A DNA stretch of 64,000 nt from Bradyrhizobium sp. Arg816 (GCF_029989365.1 NZ_JAPRAQ010000018.1:62001-126000); one strand, 5' to 3'. Counted from the stretch's first letter, positions 1 to 8,436 are shown. Program-made: numbers and translations. The notes: a model not told the origin generated them from the letters alone.

Positions 1-395
1 CCGACAGTAACGCGCGCCTCGTGGCGGACTATTTGCGCGATCACCCCAAGGTGGCGAAGGTTCACTATCTCGGCCATCTCGAGCAGGTTTCGCCGGCCGG
101 AATGGTGTTCGCGCGGCAATGCCTGGGGGCGGGCTCCACCTTCTCGTTCGACATCGTCGGCGGCAAGGAGGCGGCGGTGAAATTCCTCAACGCGCTGCAA
201 ATCCTCAAGCTGGCGGTGAGTCTTGGTGGAACGGAGTCGCTTGCGAGCCTGCCTGCAACCATGACCCATTCCGGCGTTCCCGCCGACATTCGCCGCAAAA
301 TCGGCGTGCTCGATTCCACGATCCGGCTGTCGATCGGCATTGAAAACCCGTCGGACCTGATCGCCGATCTCGCGCAAGCGCTGAACGCGGCGTGA
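1..395 (+). CDS. C-terminal part of a Cys/Met-metabolism PLP enzyme (5' end outside the window)
   Basis: The frame is open from the window edge, so only the last ~130 residues are present. They include SLGGTESLASLPATMTHS and, near the end, IRLSIGIENPSDL, the C-terminal signature of the Cys/Met-metabolism family of PLP-dependent enzymes (cystathionine gamma-synthase, cystathionine lyases, O-acylhomoserine sulfhydrylase, methionine gamma-lyase). The catalytic lysine lies in the missing part, so the exact reaction cannot be decided. Stops with TGA; the next gene converges from the other strand 34 bp later. Confidence 0.85.
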   Translation, partial: DSNARLVADYLRDHPKVAKVHYLGHLEQVSPAGMVFARQCLGAGSTFSFDIVGGKEAAVKFLNALQILKLAVSLGGTESLASLPATMTHSGVPADIRRKIGVLDSTIRLSIGIENPSDLIADLAQALNAA

Positions 396-429
396 AGGCG
401 CAGACCCGACATTGCCGGGGCGCGCCCAA

Positions 430-702
430 TCAACGCAATGAGGTCGGCCGTGCCGCCCCGCGCGAATGGCGCACGATGTCTCGTGGGTCGAGATCGCGGC
501 TGGAGGCAACGTAATCGATCTCGCCGCGCGTCGTGCCGATGTCCATCAGCTCCCGGTCACTCAAGCCGGACAACGTGCCGCGCAATCTCTGGCGATCGCG
601 ACGTGCCTGAAGGACATCCCAGCACTTCCAGATCAGGCTGTGGACATGCCGGATCGATACGGACGCCCGTTCCGGCCACATTGTACCTTGGATCATGGTC
701 AT
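430..702 (-). CDS. DUF1127 domain protein, 90 aa
   Basis: Small basic protein. The central part contains LSGLSDRELMDIGTTRGEID, the core of the DUF1127 (YjiS-like) domain, here at about residues 44-64. The start is fixed by a strong GGAGG 8 nt before the ATG. Members of this family are small, often stress- or phosphate-responsive proteins in alphaproteobacteria, and some bind RNA; nothing in this sequence shows which role applies. The gene is divergent from the winged-helix/TPR gene, so the 170 bp between them carries both promoters. A second family member lies at 58323-58559. Confidence 0.85.
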   Translation of the reverse strand: MTMIQGTMWPERASVSIRHVHSLIWKCWDVLQARRDRQRLRGTLSGLSDRELMDIGTTRGEIDYVASSRDLDPRDIVRHSRGAARPTSLR

Positions 703-872
703 TGCAGTGCCTCCGGAGGGTGTTTTTCACCCCGAGAAGGTGCCCGAAGACCGCCGCGCGTGCTTGACCGGCAGCTTACATTTTCCCTACCGACAGCTTA
801 TTCTTGCGACGTCCAGCGGGCCAAAACGCCCACCCGGGTCGCCCCGGAGGGCTCATCCAAGGGATTCGCATC

Positions 873-2441
873 TTGCGCTATCTCTTTGAGGAGTATGCAT
901 TCGACGCCGGTCGGCGAGAGCTGCATCGCGGAGCGGATCGGATCTCCGTTGCGCCGCAGGTGTTCGACCTCCTCGATTACCTGATCCGCAACCGGGAGCG
1001 CGTCGTCGGCAAGGATGAACTCATCGATGCCATTTGGCAGGGGCGCTGCGTGTCCGATGCTGCGCTGACGACCCGCCTCAACAGTGCGCGATGCGCGATC
1101 GGGGATTCCGGCGAAGAGCAGCGGCTGATCAGAACACTGCCACGCAGAGGCTTCCGCTTCGTGGGTCAGGTCCGGGAAACGCTTGCCGCCGAGGGCGCAA
1201 CGGTCGCCGACGGCGGAGCCGGGACGCCGAAACCCGCGCTCGCGCTTCCCGACAAACCCTCGATCGCGGTGCTTCCGTTCGCCAACCTGTGCCCGGATCC
1301 GGAGCAGGACTATTTTGCCGACGGTATGGTCGAGGACATCATTTCGGGACTGTCGCGTTCGAAGTCTCTTTTCGTCATCGCGCGACATTCGACTCTGGCC
1401 TACAAGGGCAGGGCGATCGACGTCAAACAGATCGGTCAGGAGCTGGGCGTTCGCTACGTGCTCGAAGGCAGTGTGCGCAAGGCCGGCAATCGAGTCCGAA
1501 TCGCCGGTCAGTTGATCGACGCGGCGACCGGCCTGCATCTCTGGACGGACCGGTTTGACAGTGAGATCGAGGATATTTTCGACCTGCAGGATCGGCTGAC
1601 GAGCAGCGTCATCGGAGCAATCTCCCCGCGACTGGAGCGCGCCGAAATCGAGCGCGCCCAACGCAAACCCACCGACAACCTGCAGGCCTACGACTATTAT
1701 CTCCGGGCGTTCGCCGCCTTCTTCAGATTCACGGAGGAGGCAAGCATCGAGGCCATGGAGCTCGCAAAGACGGCCCGCTGCATCGATCCGGAATTTGCGC
1801 GCGCATATGCGCTCGGCGCCCGTTGCCATGTCCTGAGGAACGTTTTCGACTGGGTCACTGATGCGGCCCACGAATGCAGTGAAGCCGCGCGGCTGGCGAG
1901 ACGAGCGGTCGAGCTTGACCCGAATGATCCGTCGGTGCTTGCGATGGCCGGACACGCGCTCTCACAGGTGGCAGGCGAGGTCGAGGAAGGCGATGCTCTT
2001 CTCGTGCGTGCGATAAAGCTGGATCCGAATCTCGTTGTCGCACGTCATTGGAACGGTTGGAGCCAACTCTGGCTTGGTCGTGGTGACGCCGCGATCGAGC
2101 AATTCGGCACCGCATTGCGTTTGAACCCGCTTCATCCGCATGGGAGCGCCAACGCCCAGACGGGCTTGGCTTACGCTCATTTTCTTGCTGACCGTAATGA
2201 TGACGCCCTGGCTTGCGCGGCAGCCGCCATCAGGCTGATACCGATCTTTCCGCCTGCGCAATTCATTCTGGCGGCATGCCATGCGACGTCAAACCGGGTT
2301 GAGGAAGCTCGGCGGATTTGCCGCCATGCGATGCAACTATTTCCCAACAAGCGTATCGATGCGTACACGTGGCGATACCGCCGACGGGAAGATGTCGAAA
2401 AGCTGACGCAAGCGCTCCGTGTTGCCGGCATGCCGGAATGA
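873..2441 (+). CDS. Winged-helix (OmpR/PhoB-type) regulator fused to TolB-like and TPR regions (COG5616-like), 522 aa
   Basis: Residues 1-102 are an OmpR-type winged helix, from FDAGRRELHRG and PQVFDLLDYLIRNRERVV to the wing LIRTLPRRGFRF. Residues ~128-265 are the region often annotated adenylate cyclase-like or TolB-like (PSIAVLPFANL, GVRYVLEGSVRK, DAATGLHLWTDRFD). The rest is helical TPR-like repeats. There is no receiver and no cyclase catalytic core, so it is a one-component DNA-binding protein with an unknown input. The TTG at 873 is chosen because family members begin MRYLF and AAGGGA lies 8 nt upstream; a TTG at 804 is also in frame. Such proteins are abundant in Bradyrhizobium. Confidence 0.8.
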   Translation: MRYLFEEYAFDAGRRELHRGADRISVAPQVFDLLDYLIRNRERVVGKDELIDAIWQGRCVSDAALTTRLNSARCAIGDSGEEQRLIRTLPRRGFRFVGQVRETLAAEGATVADGGAGTPKPALALPDKPSIAVLPFANLCPDPEQDYFADGMVEDIISGLSRSKSLFVIARHSTLAYKGRAIDVKQIGQELGVRYVLEGSVRKAGNRVRIAGQLIDAATGLHLWTDRFDSEIEDIFDLQDRLTSSVIGAISPRLERAEIERAQRKPTDNLQAYDYYLRAFAAFFRFTEEASIEAMELAKTARCIDPEFARAYALGARCHVLRNVFDWVTDAAHECSEAARLARRAVELDPNDPSVLAMAGHALSQVAGEVEEGDALLVRAIKLDPNLVVARHWNGWSQLWLGRGDAAIEQFGTALRLNPLHPHGSANAQTGLAYAHFLADRNDDALACAAAAIRLIPIFPPAQFILAACHATSNRVEEARRICRHAMQLFPNKRIDAYTWRYRRREDVEKLTQALRVAGMPE

Positions 2442-2476
2442 GCCTGCGCGGCCACCTCGCGGCATGCGGAATCGAA

Positions 2477-2508
2477 AAGGCCGGACGCTCCCTCCAGCGC
2501 CCGGCCTT
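2477..2508 (-). terminator. Rho-independent terminator of the CHRD gene
   Basis: Hairpin with 13-nt arms at 2477-2489 and 2496-2508 and a 6-nt loop. Read on the minus strand it is fully paired (one G-U) and runs into TTTT at 2475-2478. Read on the plus strand the same position is an A/C mismatch and there is no T-run, so it serves the CHRD gene. Confidence 0.8.
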
Positions 2509-2531
2509 CGCGTACGAAGCAGCCTTGAGGC

Positions 2532-2948
2532 TTACTTCGTCACCTGGCCGCGGATCTCGCCGCCCGGATTGGCCGCGGTGTGGATGTTGACGTAGAGCTT
2601 GCCGGCGAGCAGATCGGCGGCCTGCGCATCGGTCAGCGTCGCCGAGCCCTCGACCGGGCTGGAGGTCGCATTCGGGATCGCGACCGCGACGCCGGCGTTC
2701 TTGCCGGACTCGGCCGGCCCGTGGAAGTGGGCGGCCGTTGCCGGGCCGGACAGGCCGGAATAGGTGACCTTCCAGGACAGCTTCTTGCTGGCGGCATCAT
2801 AGTCCAGATCGGCAGTTCCGCTGCCGCTGGTGGTGGTTGCGGGCACCTCGGACTTGCCGTCGAGCGTTGCTTTCAGCTTTTCGGCGTCGGCGGGGGCTGC
2901 AAAAGCTGCGGCGCCGAGCGCGACCATGGCGATGACGGTCTTGTTCAT
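2532..2948 (-). CDS. Exported CHRD domain protein, 138 aa
   Basis: Residues 1-22 form a Sec signal peptide (basic MNK, hydrophobic VIAMVALGAAAFAA, cleavage after ADA). The rest is a CHRD (chordin-type) domain: LKATLDGKSEVP at the start, AAHFHGPAESGKNAG in the middle, and LYVNIHTAANPGGEIRGQV at the end. The ATG at 2948 has AAGGAGA 7 nt upstream, which rules out a longer upstream start. The bacterial domain is found in periplasmic or secreted proteins with no settled biochemical function. Convergent with the upstream regulator; its terminator lies at 2477-2508. Confidence 0.9.
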   Translation of the reverse strand: MNKTVIAMVALGAAAFAAPADAEKLKATLDGKSEVPATTTSGSGTADLDYDAASKKLSWKVTYSGLSGPATAAHFHGPAESGKNAGVAVAIPNATSSPVEGSATLTDAQAADLLAGKLYVNIHTAANPGGEIRGQVTK

Positions 2949-3102
2949 GACATTCTCCTTGAGGCCTCGTTGGCCCTGCCAACCTTCCAACATTGGCCGT
3001 TTCAGTTTATTCCCGTTTCCGGCCGGGGCGGGCTAAATTCTTTGTGGCTGGAGCCGCGTGGACATCGGTCATAAGTTCGCGGCCAGCAATGAATGGATCT
3101 GC

Positions 3103-4035
3103 ATGTTGCAACGAACAATTGTCGTGGCGCTGCTTGCCGCGGTCGCTGCTGCGGGCGTCTATTGGTGGCTCAGCGCGCCGGTGGTGGCGGCCGGTGCCGC
3201 CACACCGCCTGCCCATGTCCCCAATCTCGCCAATGGCGAGGTGATGTTCAACGCTGGCGGATGCGCGTCCTGCCATGCCGTCCCCGACCAGCCCGATCGC
3301 ACCAGGCTCGGCGGCGGCGTCGCGATCAAGTCGCCGTTCGGAACGTTCTACGCGCCGAACATCTCCTCCGATCCGACCTACGGCATCGGCAAATGGACCG
3401 ACGCCGATTTCGTCAACGCGGTCATGCACGGGGTCTCGCCGGACGGACAGCATTATTTTCCGGCCTTTCCCTACACGTCCTATCAGCACGCCAGGCGCGA
3501 GGACGTGCTCGACCTCTTTGCCTATCTGAAAACGCTGCCGCCCGTTGCAGGCAAGGTGCGTGACCACGACGTGCGCTTTCCGTTCGACATCCGGCGCAAC
3601 ATCGGCATCTGGAAATTCCTATTTCTGGACGGCAAGCCCTTCGTCGCCGACGGCACGAAGTCGCCGCAATGGAATCGCGGTGCCTATCTCGTCAACAGTT
3701 TCGGCCATTGCGCCGAATGCCACAGCCCGCGCAATGCGCTTGGCGGCATCATCTCCGGAGAACGCTTTGCCGGCGGACCCAATCCGGAAGGCGAGGGCTG
3801 GGTGCCCAACATCACGCAGAAGCGTCTCGGCGAGTGGAGCGCGAAGGATATTGCCTATTTCCTCAAGACCGGCGAATTGCCCGACGGCGACAGCGTCGGC
3901 GGCGCGATGACGCGCGTGATCAAGAACACCTCGCAATTGCCGGACGACGATCTCGCGGCGATGGCGGACTACATCAAATCGCTGCCGCCGGTGGACGGGC
4001 CGCCGCGGCCTAAACGCAAGGAAGGCGGCGCCTGA
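3103..4035 (+). CDS. Membrane-anchored diheme cytochrome c, 310 aa
   Basis: Has an N-terminal hydrophobic anchor (residues ~5-30), then two class I cytochrome c domains, each with one heme motif: CASCH at 54-58 and CAECH at 203-207. Distal methionines are probably in the following VMHGVSPDGQHYFPAFPY and GGAMTRVIK regions. Layout and length resemble the electron-transfer cytochrome c subunits of membrane dehydrogenases (alcohol, gluconate), but no dehydrogenase subunit lies beside it, so the electron donor is unknown. The ATG at 3103 puts the anchor at the N terminus; a GTG at 3058 in frame would add 15 polar residues. Confidence 0.85.
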   Translation: MLQRTIVVALLAAVAAAGVYWWLSAPVVAAGAATPPAHVPNLANGEVMFNAGGCASCHAVPDQPDRTRLGGGVAIKSPFGTFYAPNISSDPTYGIGKWTDADFVNAVMHGVSPDGQHYFPAFPYTSYQHARREDVLDLFAYLKTLPPVAGKVRDHDVRFPFDIRRNIGIWKFLFLDGKPFVADGTKSPQWNRGAYLVNSFGHCAECHSPRNALGGIISGERFAGGPNPEGEGWVPNITQKRLGEWSAKDIAYFLKTGELPDGDSVGGAMTRVIKNTSQLPDDDLAAMADYIKSLPPVDGPPRPKRKEGGA

Positions 4036-4062
4036 AGCAGGCCCTTTCCAATCGACGCGCAG

Positions 4063-4308
4063 TCAGCTTGCGCCAAACGCCTTGAAGGTGATGATGGTGA
4101 GGGTGTCCTGGATGCCCGGCAGCACCTGCACCTTCTCGTTGATGAAGTGGCCGATGTCGGTGTCCTTGTCGACGTAGAACTTCACCAGCAAATCGTAATG
4201 GCCGGCCGTGGAGTAGATCTCGGAGGCGATCTCGGCTTCGGCAAGCGCGTTGGCGACCGTGTAGGACTGGCCGAGCTTGCATTTGATCTGGACGAAAAAG
4301 GGAACCAT
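4063..4308 (-). CDS. Stand-alone Lrp/AsnC ligand-binding (RAM) domain protein, 81 aa
   Basis: MVPFFVQIKCKLGQSYTVA, then a beta-alpha-beta-beta-alpha-beta pattern with YSTAGHYDLLVKFYV and TLTIITFKAFG. This is the RAM effector-binding domain of Lrp/AsnC regulators without the DNA-binding helix-turn-helix. Such single-domain proteins may bind amino acids or modulate full-length Lrp proteins. The ATG at 4308 is preferred because GGAG lies 8 nt upstream; a GTG at 4317 also exists but overlaps that ribosome site. Divergent from thiD. Confidence 0.85.
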   Translation of the reverse strand: MVPFFVQIKCKLGQSYTVANALAEAEIASEIYSTAGHYDLLVKFYVDKDTDIGHFINEKVQVLPGIQDTLTIITFKAFGAS

Positions 4309-4436
4309 TGTAGCCACTCCGAAGCATATCTGGCGGCTAATAGGCCAAAACCGGCCGGATTTAGCAAGCGAACTTGCGGGCCACCGGGGTGCGCGCTAGG
4401 ACGGGCGATGGTCTCAAAAACGCGGAAAATCGCCCC

Positions 4437-5237
4437 ATGACGACGCCCGTGGCGCTCACCATCGCCGGCTCCGATTCGAGCGGCGGCGCCGGCATCCAGG
4501 CCGACCTGAAGACCTTTGCCGCGCTCGGCGTCTATGGCGCCTCCGCGATCACGGCGCTGACGGCGCAGAACACAAAAGGCGTCACCGGCATCCACGCGGT
4601 GCCCGCCGAATTCGTCACCGCGCAGATCGATGCCGTGTTTTCCGATCTCGAGGTCGGCGCGGTGAAGATCGGCATGGTGGCGCAGGCCGCCAGCATCGAT
4701 GCGATCGCAGCTTCGCTGACGCGCTGGAAGCCGGGGCATATCGTGCTCGATCCCGTGATGGTCGCAACATCCGGCGATCGCCTGCTCGCCTCCGAGGCGG
4801 TCGATGCCCTGCGCAAAAAACTGATGCCGCTGGCGTCGGTGATCACGCCTAACCTGCCCGAGGCCGCGGCTCTGCTCGACGAGCCCGTCGCGACGCGCGA
4901 GGCCGAGATCGAGAGCCAGGGGCGCCGGCTGTTGGCGCTGGGCTGCCGCGCGGTCCTGATCAAGGGCGGGCACGGCGAGGGCGCCGAAAGCATCGACTAT
5001 CTCGTCGATGCGGAGAGCACGATCGCGCTTGCGGCGCCGCGCGTCGCCACCCGCAACACCCACGGCACGGGATGCTCACTGTCCTCGGCCGTCGCGGCGG
5101 GGCTTGCCAGGGGCGAGGATCTCGCGCGGGCCGTGCGGAACGCCAAGGCCTGGATCAGCGCAGCGATCGCGGCCGCCGACCGCTTCAGCGTCGGACACGG
5201 CCACGGGCCGATCCATCATTTCCACAAATTTTACTGA
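4437..5237 (+). CDS. thiD: Hydroxymethylpyrimidine/phosphomethylpyrimidine kinase
   Basis: Phosphorylates HMP and HMP-phosphate with ATP to give HMP pyrophosphate for thiamine synthesis (cytoplasm). It is a ribokinase-fold protein of 266 aa, the usual length. Motifs: GSDSSGGAGIQAD near the N terminus, HIVLDPVMVATSGDRL in the middle, ITPNLPEA, VLIKGGHG and the anion-hole block NTHGTGCSLSSA near the C terminus. Start at 4437 (MTTPVALTIAGSDSS) matches the family; upstream in-frame codons are not supported. No TPP riboswitch motif (CTGAGA) is visible upstream, and no other thi genes are nearby. Confidence 0.95.
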   Translation: MTTPVALTIAGSDSSGGAGIQADLKTFAALGVYGASAITALTAQNTKGVTGIHAVPAEFVTAQIDAVFSDLEVGAVKIGMVAQAASIDAIAASLTRWKPGHIVLDPVMVATSGDRLLASEAVDALRKKLMPLASVITPNLPEAAALLDEPVATREAEIESQGRRLLALGCRAVLIKGGHGEGAESIDYLVDAESTIALAAPRVATRNTHGTGCSLSSAVAAGLARGEDLARAVRNAKAWISAAIAAADRFSVGHGHGPIHHFHKFY

Positions 5238-5423
5238 CCCGGGCCGCAGGCGCACCGCCAGCGGCGCGCGGGACCGCTGCCGTTAACCTGTTCAGCCATC
5301 GGTTCCGGGGTCTTGCGGAGGCGGCTGCGGCGCCATGTCGCCTGATTGTCGCATGCGACTGATATTCGCGGGGAGGGCGAGGCAAGGTCTGATTCGTATC
5401 TGAGGGTGCCTCAAGGGTTCAAT

Positions 5424-5441
5424 CTGTCATCCCCCTGTCAC
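5424..5441 (+). promoter_or_regulatory. Pho box (PhoB-binding site) before the plcP-glycosyltransferase unit
   Basis: CTGTCAT, four bases, then CTGTCAC: two 7-bp half-sites with an 11-bp period, matching the Pho-box consensus at every base of the repeats. It ends 25 bp before the plcP ATG. A TTACAG at 5452-5457 sits about 10 bp downstream, where the -10 of a Pho promoter is expected. That would give a very short leader. Confidence 0.8.
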
Positions 5442-5465
5442 GGGACATTTGTTACAGGCTGGCGC

Positions 5466-6278
5466 ATGGGAAGTTACGATGTGAGTGACGAGAGCCCGGA
5501 GCGGCGCTTTCGCACGTTGTTCATCTCCGACGTTCATCTCGGAGCCCGCGGTTCTCAAGCCGACCTGCTGCTCGACTTCCTGCGCTACCATGATGCCGAC
5601 ACGATCTATCTCGTCGGCGACATCGTCGACGGTTGGGCGCTGAAATCGAGCTGGCACTGGCCGCAGTCGCATAATGACCTGGTCCAGAAGCTGCTGCGCA
5701 AGGCGCGCAAGGGCGCCAAGGTCATCTACATTCCCGGCAATCACGACGAGTTCCTGCGCAACTATTACGGCACGCATTTCGGCGGCATCGACGTCGTCGA
5801 GAACACCGTCCACACCGGCGTGGACGGCAAGCGCTACCTCGTCATCCACGGCGACATCTTCGATCTCGTGGTGCAGAACGCGCGCTGGCTCGCCCATCTC
5901 GGCGACAAGGCCTATGACTTCGCGATCCAGATGAATCGCTTCGTCAACTTCTTCCGGCGCATGTTTAAGGTGCCCTATTGGTCGCTGTCGCAATGGGCCA
6001 AGCAGAAGGTCAAGAACGCCGTCAACTACATCGGCGCGTTCGAGCAGGCGCTCGCCGCCGAGGCGCGGCGTCACGACGCCGACGGCGTGATCTGCGGCCA
6101 CATCCACTATGCCGTGATCCGCGACGAGGGCGGCATTCGCTACATGAATTGCGGCGACTGGGTCGAGAGCTGCACGGCGCTGGTCGAGCATGACGACGGT
6201 CATTTCGAGATCATCACCTGGGCCGATCACGCGCAGAAGCCGGCGCAAGTCCCGCAGGTCGCAGCCAGAGCTGCATAA
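5466..6278 (+). CDS. plcP: PlcP-like calcineurin-type phosphoesterase (phospholipase C of phosphate-starvation lipid remodelling), 270 aa
   Basis: Metallophosphoesterase with all metal-binding blocks in order: SDVHLG (21-26), GDIVDGW (51-57), GNHDE (91-95), HGD (128-130) and GHIHY (211-215). This family is usually labelled UDP-2,3-diacylglucosamine pyrophosphatase (LpxH-like). In rhizobia and marine alphaproteobacteria, however, the PlcP branch cleaves phospholipid head groups to diacylglycerol when phosphate is short. Two context features favour PlcP: the Pho box just upstream and the family-4 glycosyltransferase 13 bp downstream, which would turn diacylglycerol into glycolipid. No other lipid A gene is near. 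ATG 5466 chosen; upstream codons would run through the Pho box. Confidence 0.78.
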   Translation: MGSYDVSDESPERRFRTLFISDVHLGARGSQADLLLDFLRYHDADTIYLVGDIVDGWALKSSWHWPQSHNDLVQKLLRKARKGAKVIYIPGNHDEFLRNYYGTHFGGIDVVENTVHTGVDGKRYLVIHGDIFDLVVQNARWLAHLGDKAYDFAIQMNRFVNFFRRMFKVPYWSLSQWAKQKVKNAVNYIGAFEQALAAEARRHDADGVICGHIHYAVIRDEGGIRYMNCGDWVESCTALVEHDDGHFEIITWADHAQKPAQVPQVAARAA

Positions 6279-6291
6279 CAGAGGCCGCTTG

Positions 6292-7365
6292 ATGCGCATC
6301 CTGGTCGCGACCGACGCCTGGCACCCGCAAGTCAATGGTGTGGTTCGGACGCTGACCAAGCTCGCAGACGCCGCCAAGGCGCTTAGCGTCGAAGGGCTTG
6401 GCGTCGAGGGCCTTGGCGTCGAGTTCACGTTCCTGACGCCGCAATCGTTCCGCACCTTTGCGATGCCGAGCTACCGGGACGTGCGGCTCGCCATGCCGCG
6501 CCCGGCGCGAATCGCGAAGCTGATCGCGGAGGCGCGCCCCGACAGCATCCACATCGCGACGGAGGGGCCGATCGGCCTAATGGTCCGCCGCTACTGCCGC
6601 CAGCGCAAGCTGCCGTTCACGACCAGCTTCCACACCCGCTTTCCCGAATATGTCCGCGCCCGCGTGCCGGTTCCGGAATCCCTGATCTGGCGGGCGCTGC
6701 GCCGATTTCACGCGCCCAGCCGCGCCGTGATGGCGGCAACGCCTGCGCTCGCCCGCGAGCTTGGCGAGCGCGGCTTCGACAACGTCGTGCTGTGGCCGCG
6801 CGGCGTCGACACCAGCCTGTTCCACCCTCGTGGGATCGACCTCTGCCTGCCGGCGCCGGTGTTTCTCTCGGTCGGCCGGATCGCGGTGGAGAAGAATCTC
6901 GAGGCGTTTCTCGATCTCGATCTGCCCGGCACCAAGGTGATCGTCGGCGACGGCCCGGCGCGGCTCGCGCTGGAAGAGGCCTATCCGGATGCGATCTTCC
7001 TGGGCGAGAAGCACGGCGAGGCGCTGGCGGCGATCTATGCGGCGGCCGACGTGTTCGTGTTCCCCAGCAAGACCGACACGTTCGGCCTGGTCCTGCTGGA
7101 AGCGCTCGCCAGCGGCCTGCCGGTCGCGGCCTTCCCGGTGAAGGGCCCCCGCGACGTGATCGGCGATGCACCGGTCGGCGCGCTGGATCACGATCTGCGC
7201 AACGCCTGCTTCGCCGCGCTCGACGTGTCCCGGCAGGACTGTGTCGAATTCGCCGCCAATTACACCTGGGAGGCCTCGGCGAGGGCGTTTGTGGACAGCA
7301 TCAAGGCGGTTGGCGCGGTGCTTCCAGGCAGGAATGGGGCGGAGCCGGTTAGTTTCGTAGCCTGA
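6292..7365 (+). CDS. GT-B family 4 glycosyltransferase (diacylglycerol glycosyltransferase, Agt-like), 357 aa
   Basis: Starts MRILVATDAWHPQVNGV, the typical GT4 N terminus. Other blocks are SFHTRFPEYVRARVP (acceptor side), WPRGVDTSLFHP, FLSVGRIAVEKNLEAFL and the donor-binding DVFVFPSKTDTFGLVLLE followed by ALASGLPVAAFPV. It belongs to the SqdX/MgtA-like group that glycosylates lipids. Placed 13 bp after plcP with AGAGG before the ATG, so it is probably cotranscribed from the Pho-box promoter. Inferred job: add sugar to the diacylglycerol released by PlcP. The N-terminal third has a small tandem repeat (GLGVE twice, about residues 41-50), likely a local duplication. Donor sugar unknown. Confidence 0.82.
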   Translation: MRILVATDAWHPQVNGVVRTLTKLADAAKALSVEGLGVEGLGVEFTFLTPQSFRTFAMPSYRDVRLAMPRPARIAKLIAEARPDSIHIATEGPIGLMVRRYCRQRKLPFTTSFHTRFPEYVRARVPVPESLIWRALRRFHAPSRAVMAATPALARELGERGFDNVVLWPRGVDTSLFHPRGIDLCLPAPVFLSVGRIAVEKNLEAFLDLDLPGTKVIVGDGPARLALEEAYPDAIFLGEKHGEALAAIYAAADVFVFPSKTDTFGLVLLEALASGLPVAAFPVKGPRDVIGDAPVGALDHDLRNACFAALDVSRQDCVEFAANYTWEASARAFVDSIKAVGAVLPGRNGAEPVSFVA

Positions 7366-7429
7366 AAACCAAGGTTTATCGCGCGCAGGTGTCTTGCCCC
7401 GCGCCTCGTCCGGCGCGATAACATCAGGC

Positions 7430-8413
7430 ATGACCGAACAGCTCCTCCCGATCGGCCCTGCCGATATCGATGCAGCAGCACGCGTGATCGCGCCCTTCGC
7501 CATCCGCACCCCGCTGTTGTCCTTTCCCGTGCTCAACGAGCGCGTCGGCGCAAAGGTCTTCCTGAAGCCGGAGATGCTCCAGCGCACCGGCTCCTTCAAG
7601 TTCCGCGGCGCCTTCAACAAGGTCGCCTCGATCCCGCAGGACAAGCGCGCCGGCGGCGTCGTCGCGTTCTCGTCCGGCAACCACGCCCAGGGCGTGGCGG
7701 CGGCTGCAAAGATCCTCGACATGCACGCGACCATCGTGATGCCCGCGGATGCGCCGCTGTCGAAGCGCGAGCGCACCAAATCCTATGGCGCCGAGGTCGT
7801 GCTGTACGATCGCGATCGCGACGACCGCGAGGCGATCTCGCGCGGCATCGCCGAGAAGCGCGGCGCGACATTGGTCAGGCCCTATGACGATCCGTTCGTG
7901 ATCGCGGGGCAGGGCACGGCAGGCCGCGAAATCGCCGAGGACATGGCTGCGCTCGGCCTCAGCCCCGACATCGTGGTGGCGCCGGCCTCCGGCGGCGGCC
8001 TGATTGCGGGCGTCGCCACGGCCGTGAAGGCGCGCTATCCGCGAGCCGAGATCGTGGTGGCCGAGCCCGAGGCGTTCGACGATCACGGCATTTCGCTGAC
8101 CGCAGGCCACCGCGAGCCGCATGGGCCTGCGGGTCGCACCATCTGCGACGCGCTGATGGCCCTGATCCCCGGCGAGATGACCTTCGCGATCAACAGCAAG
8201 CTCTTGGCGCGCGGCGTGACTGCGTCGGACAAGGAAGTCGGTGCGGCCGTGGCGTTTGCCTATCGCGAGCTGAAGCTCGTAGTGGAGCCGGGCGGTGCGG
8301 TCGGCCTTGCCGCGCTGCTGGCAGGACGTCTCGACGTCGCCGGGAAGAACGTCGTCATCGTGCTCTCGGGCGGCAATGTGGATGCGGATCTGTTTGCCGA
8401 GCTGGTTGCTTAA
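7430..8413 (+). CDS. Threonine dehydratase-like PLP enzyme (serine/threonine ammonia-lyase family), 327 aa
   Basis: Fold-type II PLP enzyme. The Schiff-base lysine is in SFKFRGAFNK (~residue 50), substrate and phosphate binding are in FSSGNHAQGVA and the glycine loop ASGGGLIAG, and VLSGGNVD lies at the C terminus. At 327 aa it has no C-terminal ACT domain, so it matches catabolic or broad-specificity members (threonine/serine dehydratase, hydroxyaspartate ammonia-lyase, serine racemase) rather than the isoleucine-inhibited IlvA. Expected reaction: deamination of L-threonine or L-serine to a 2-oxo acid. Ends before a perfect terminator at 8437-8466. Confidence 0.88.
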   Translation: MTEQLLPIGPADIDAAARVIAPFAIRTPLLSFPVLNERVGAKVFLKPEMLQRTGSFKFRGAFNKVASIPQDKRAGGVVAFSSGNHAQGVAAAAKILDMHATIVMPADAPLSKRERTKSYGAEVVLYDRDRDDREAISRGIAEKRGATLVRPYDDPFVIAGQGTAGREIAEDMAALGLSPDIVVAPASGGGLIAGVATAVKARYPRAEIVVAEPEAFDDHGISLTAGHREPHGPAGRTICDALMALIPGEMTFAINSKLLARGVTASDKEVGAAVAFAYRELKLVVEPGGAVGLAALLAGRLDVAGKNVVIVLSGGNVDADLFAELVA

Positions 8414-8436
8414 GTTTCGGACCTTCTAACATGAGG

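Noticed and set aside
798..1955. 385-codon minus-strand frame opposite the winged-helix/TPR gene
   Set aside because: Shadow composition; the plus strand carries recognisable domains.
4318..4436. Possible TPP riboswitch before thiD
   Set aside because: No CTGAGA core or matching stem found; only a small GGCC-AAAA-CCGGCC-type hairpin.
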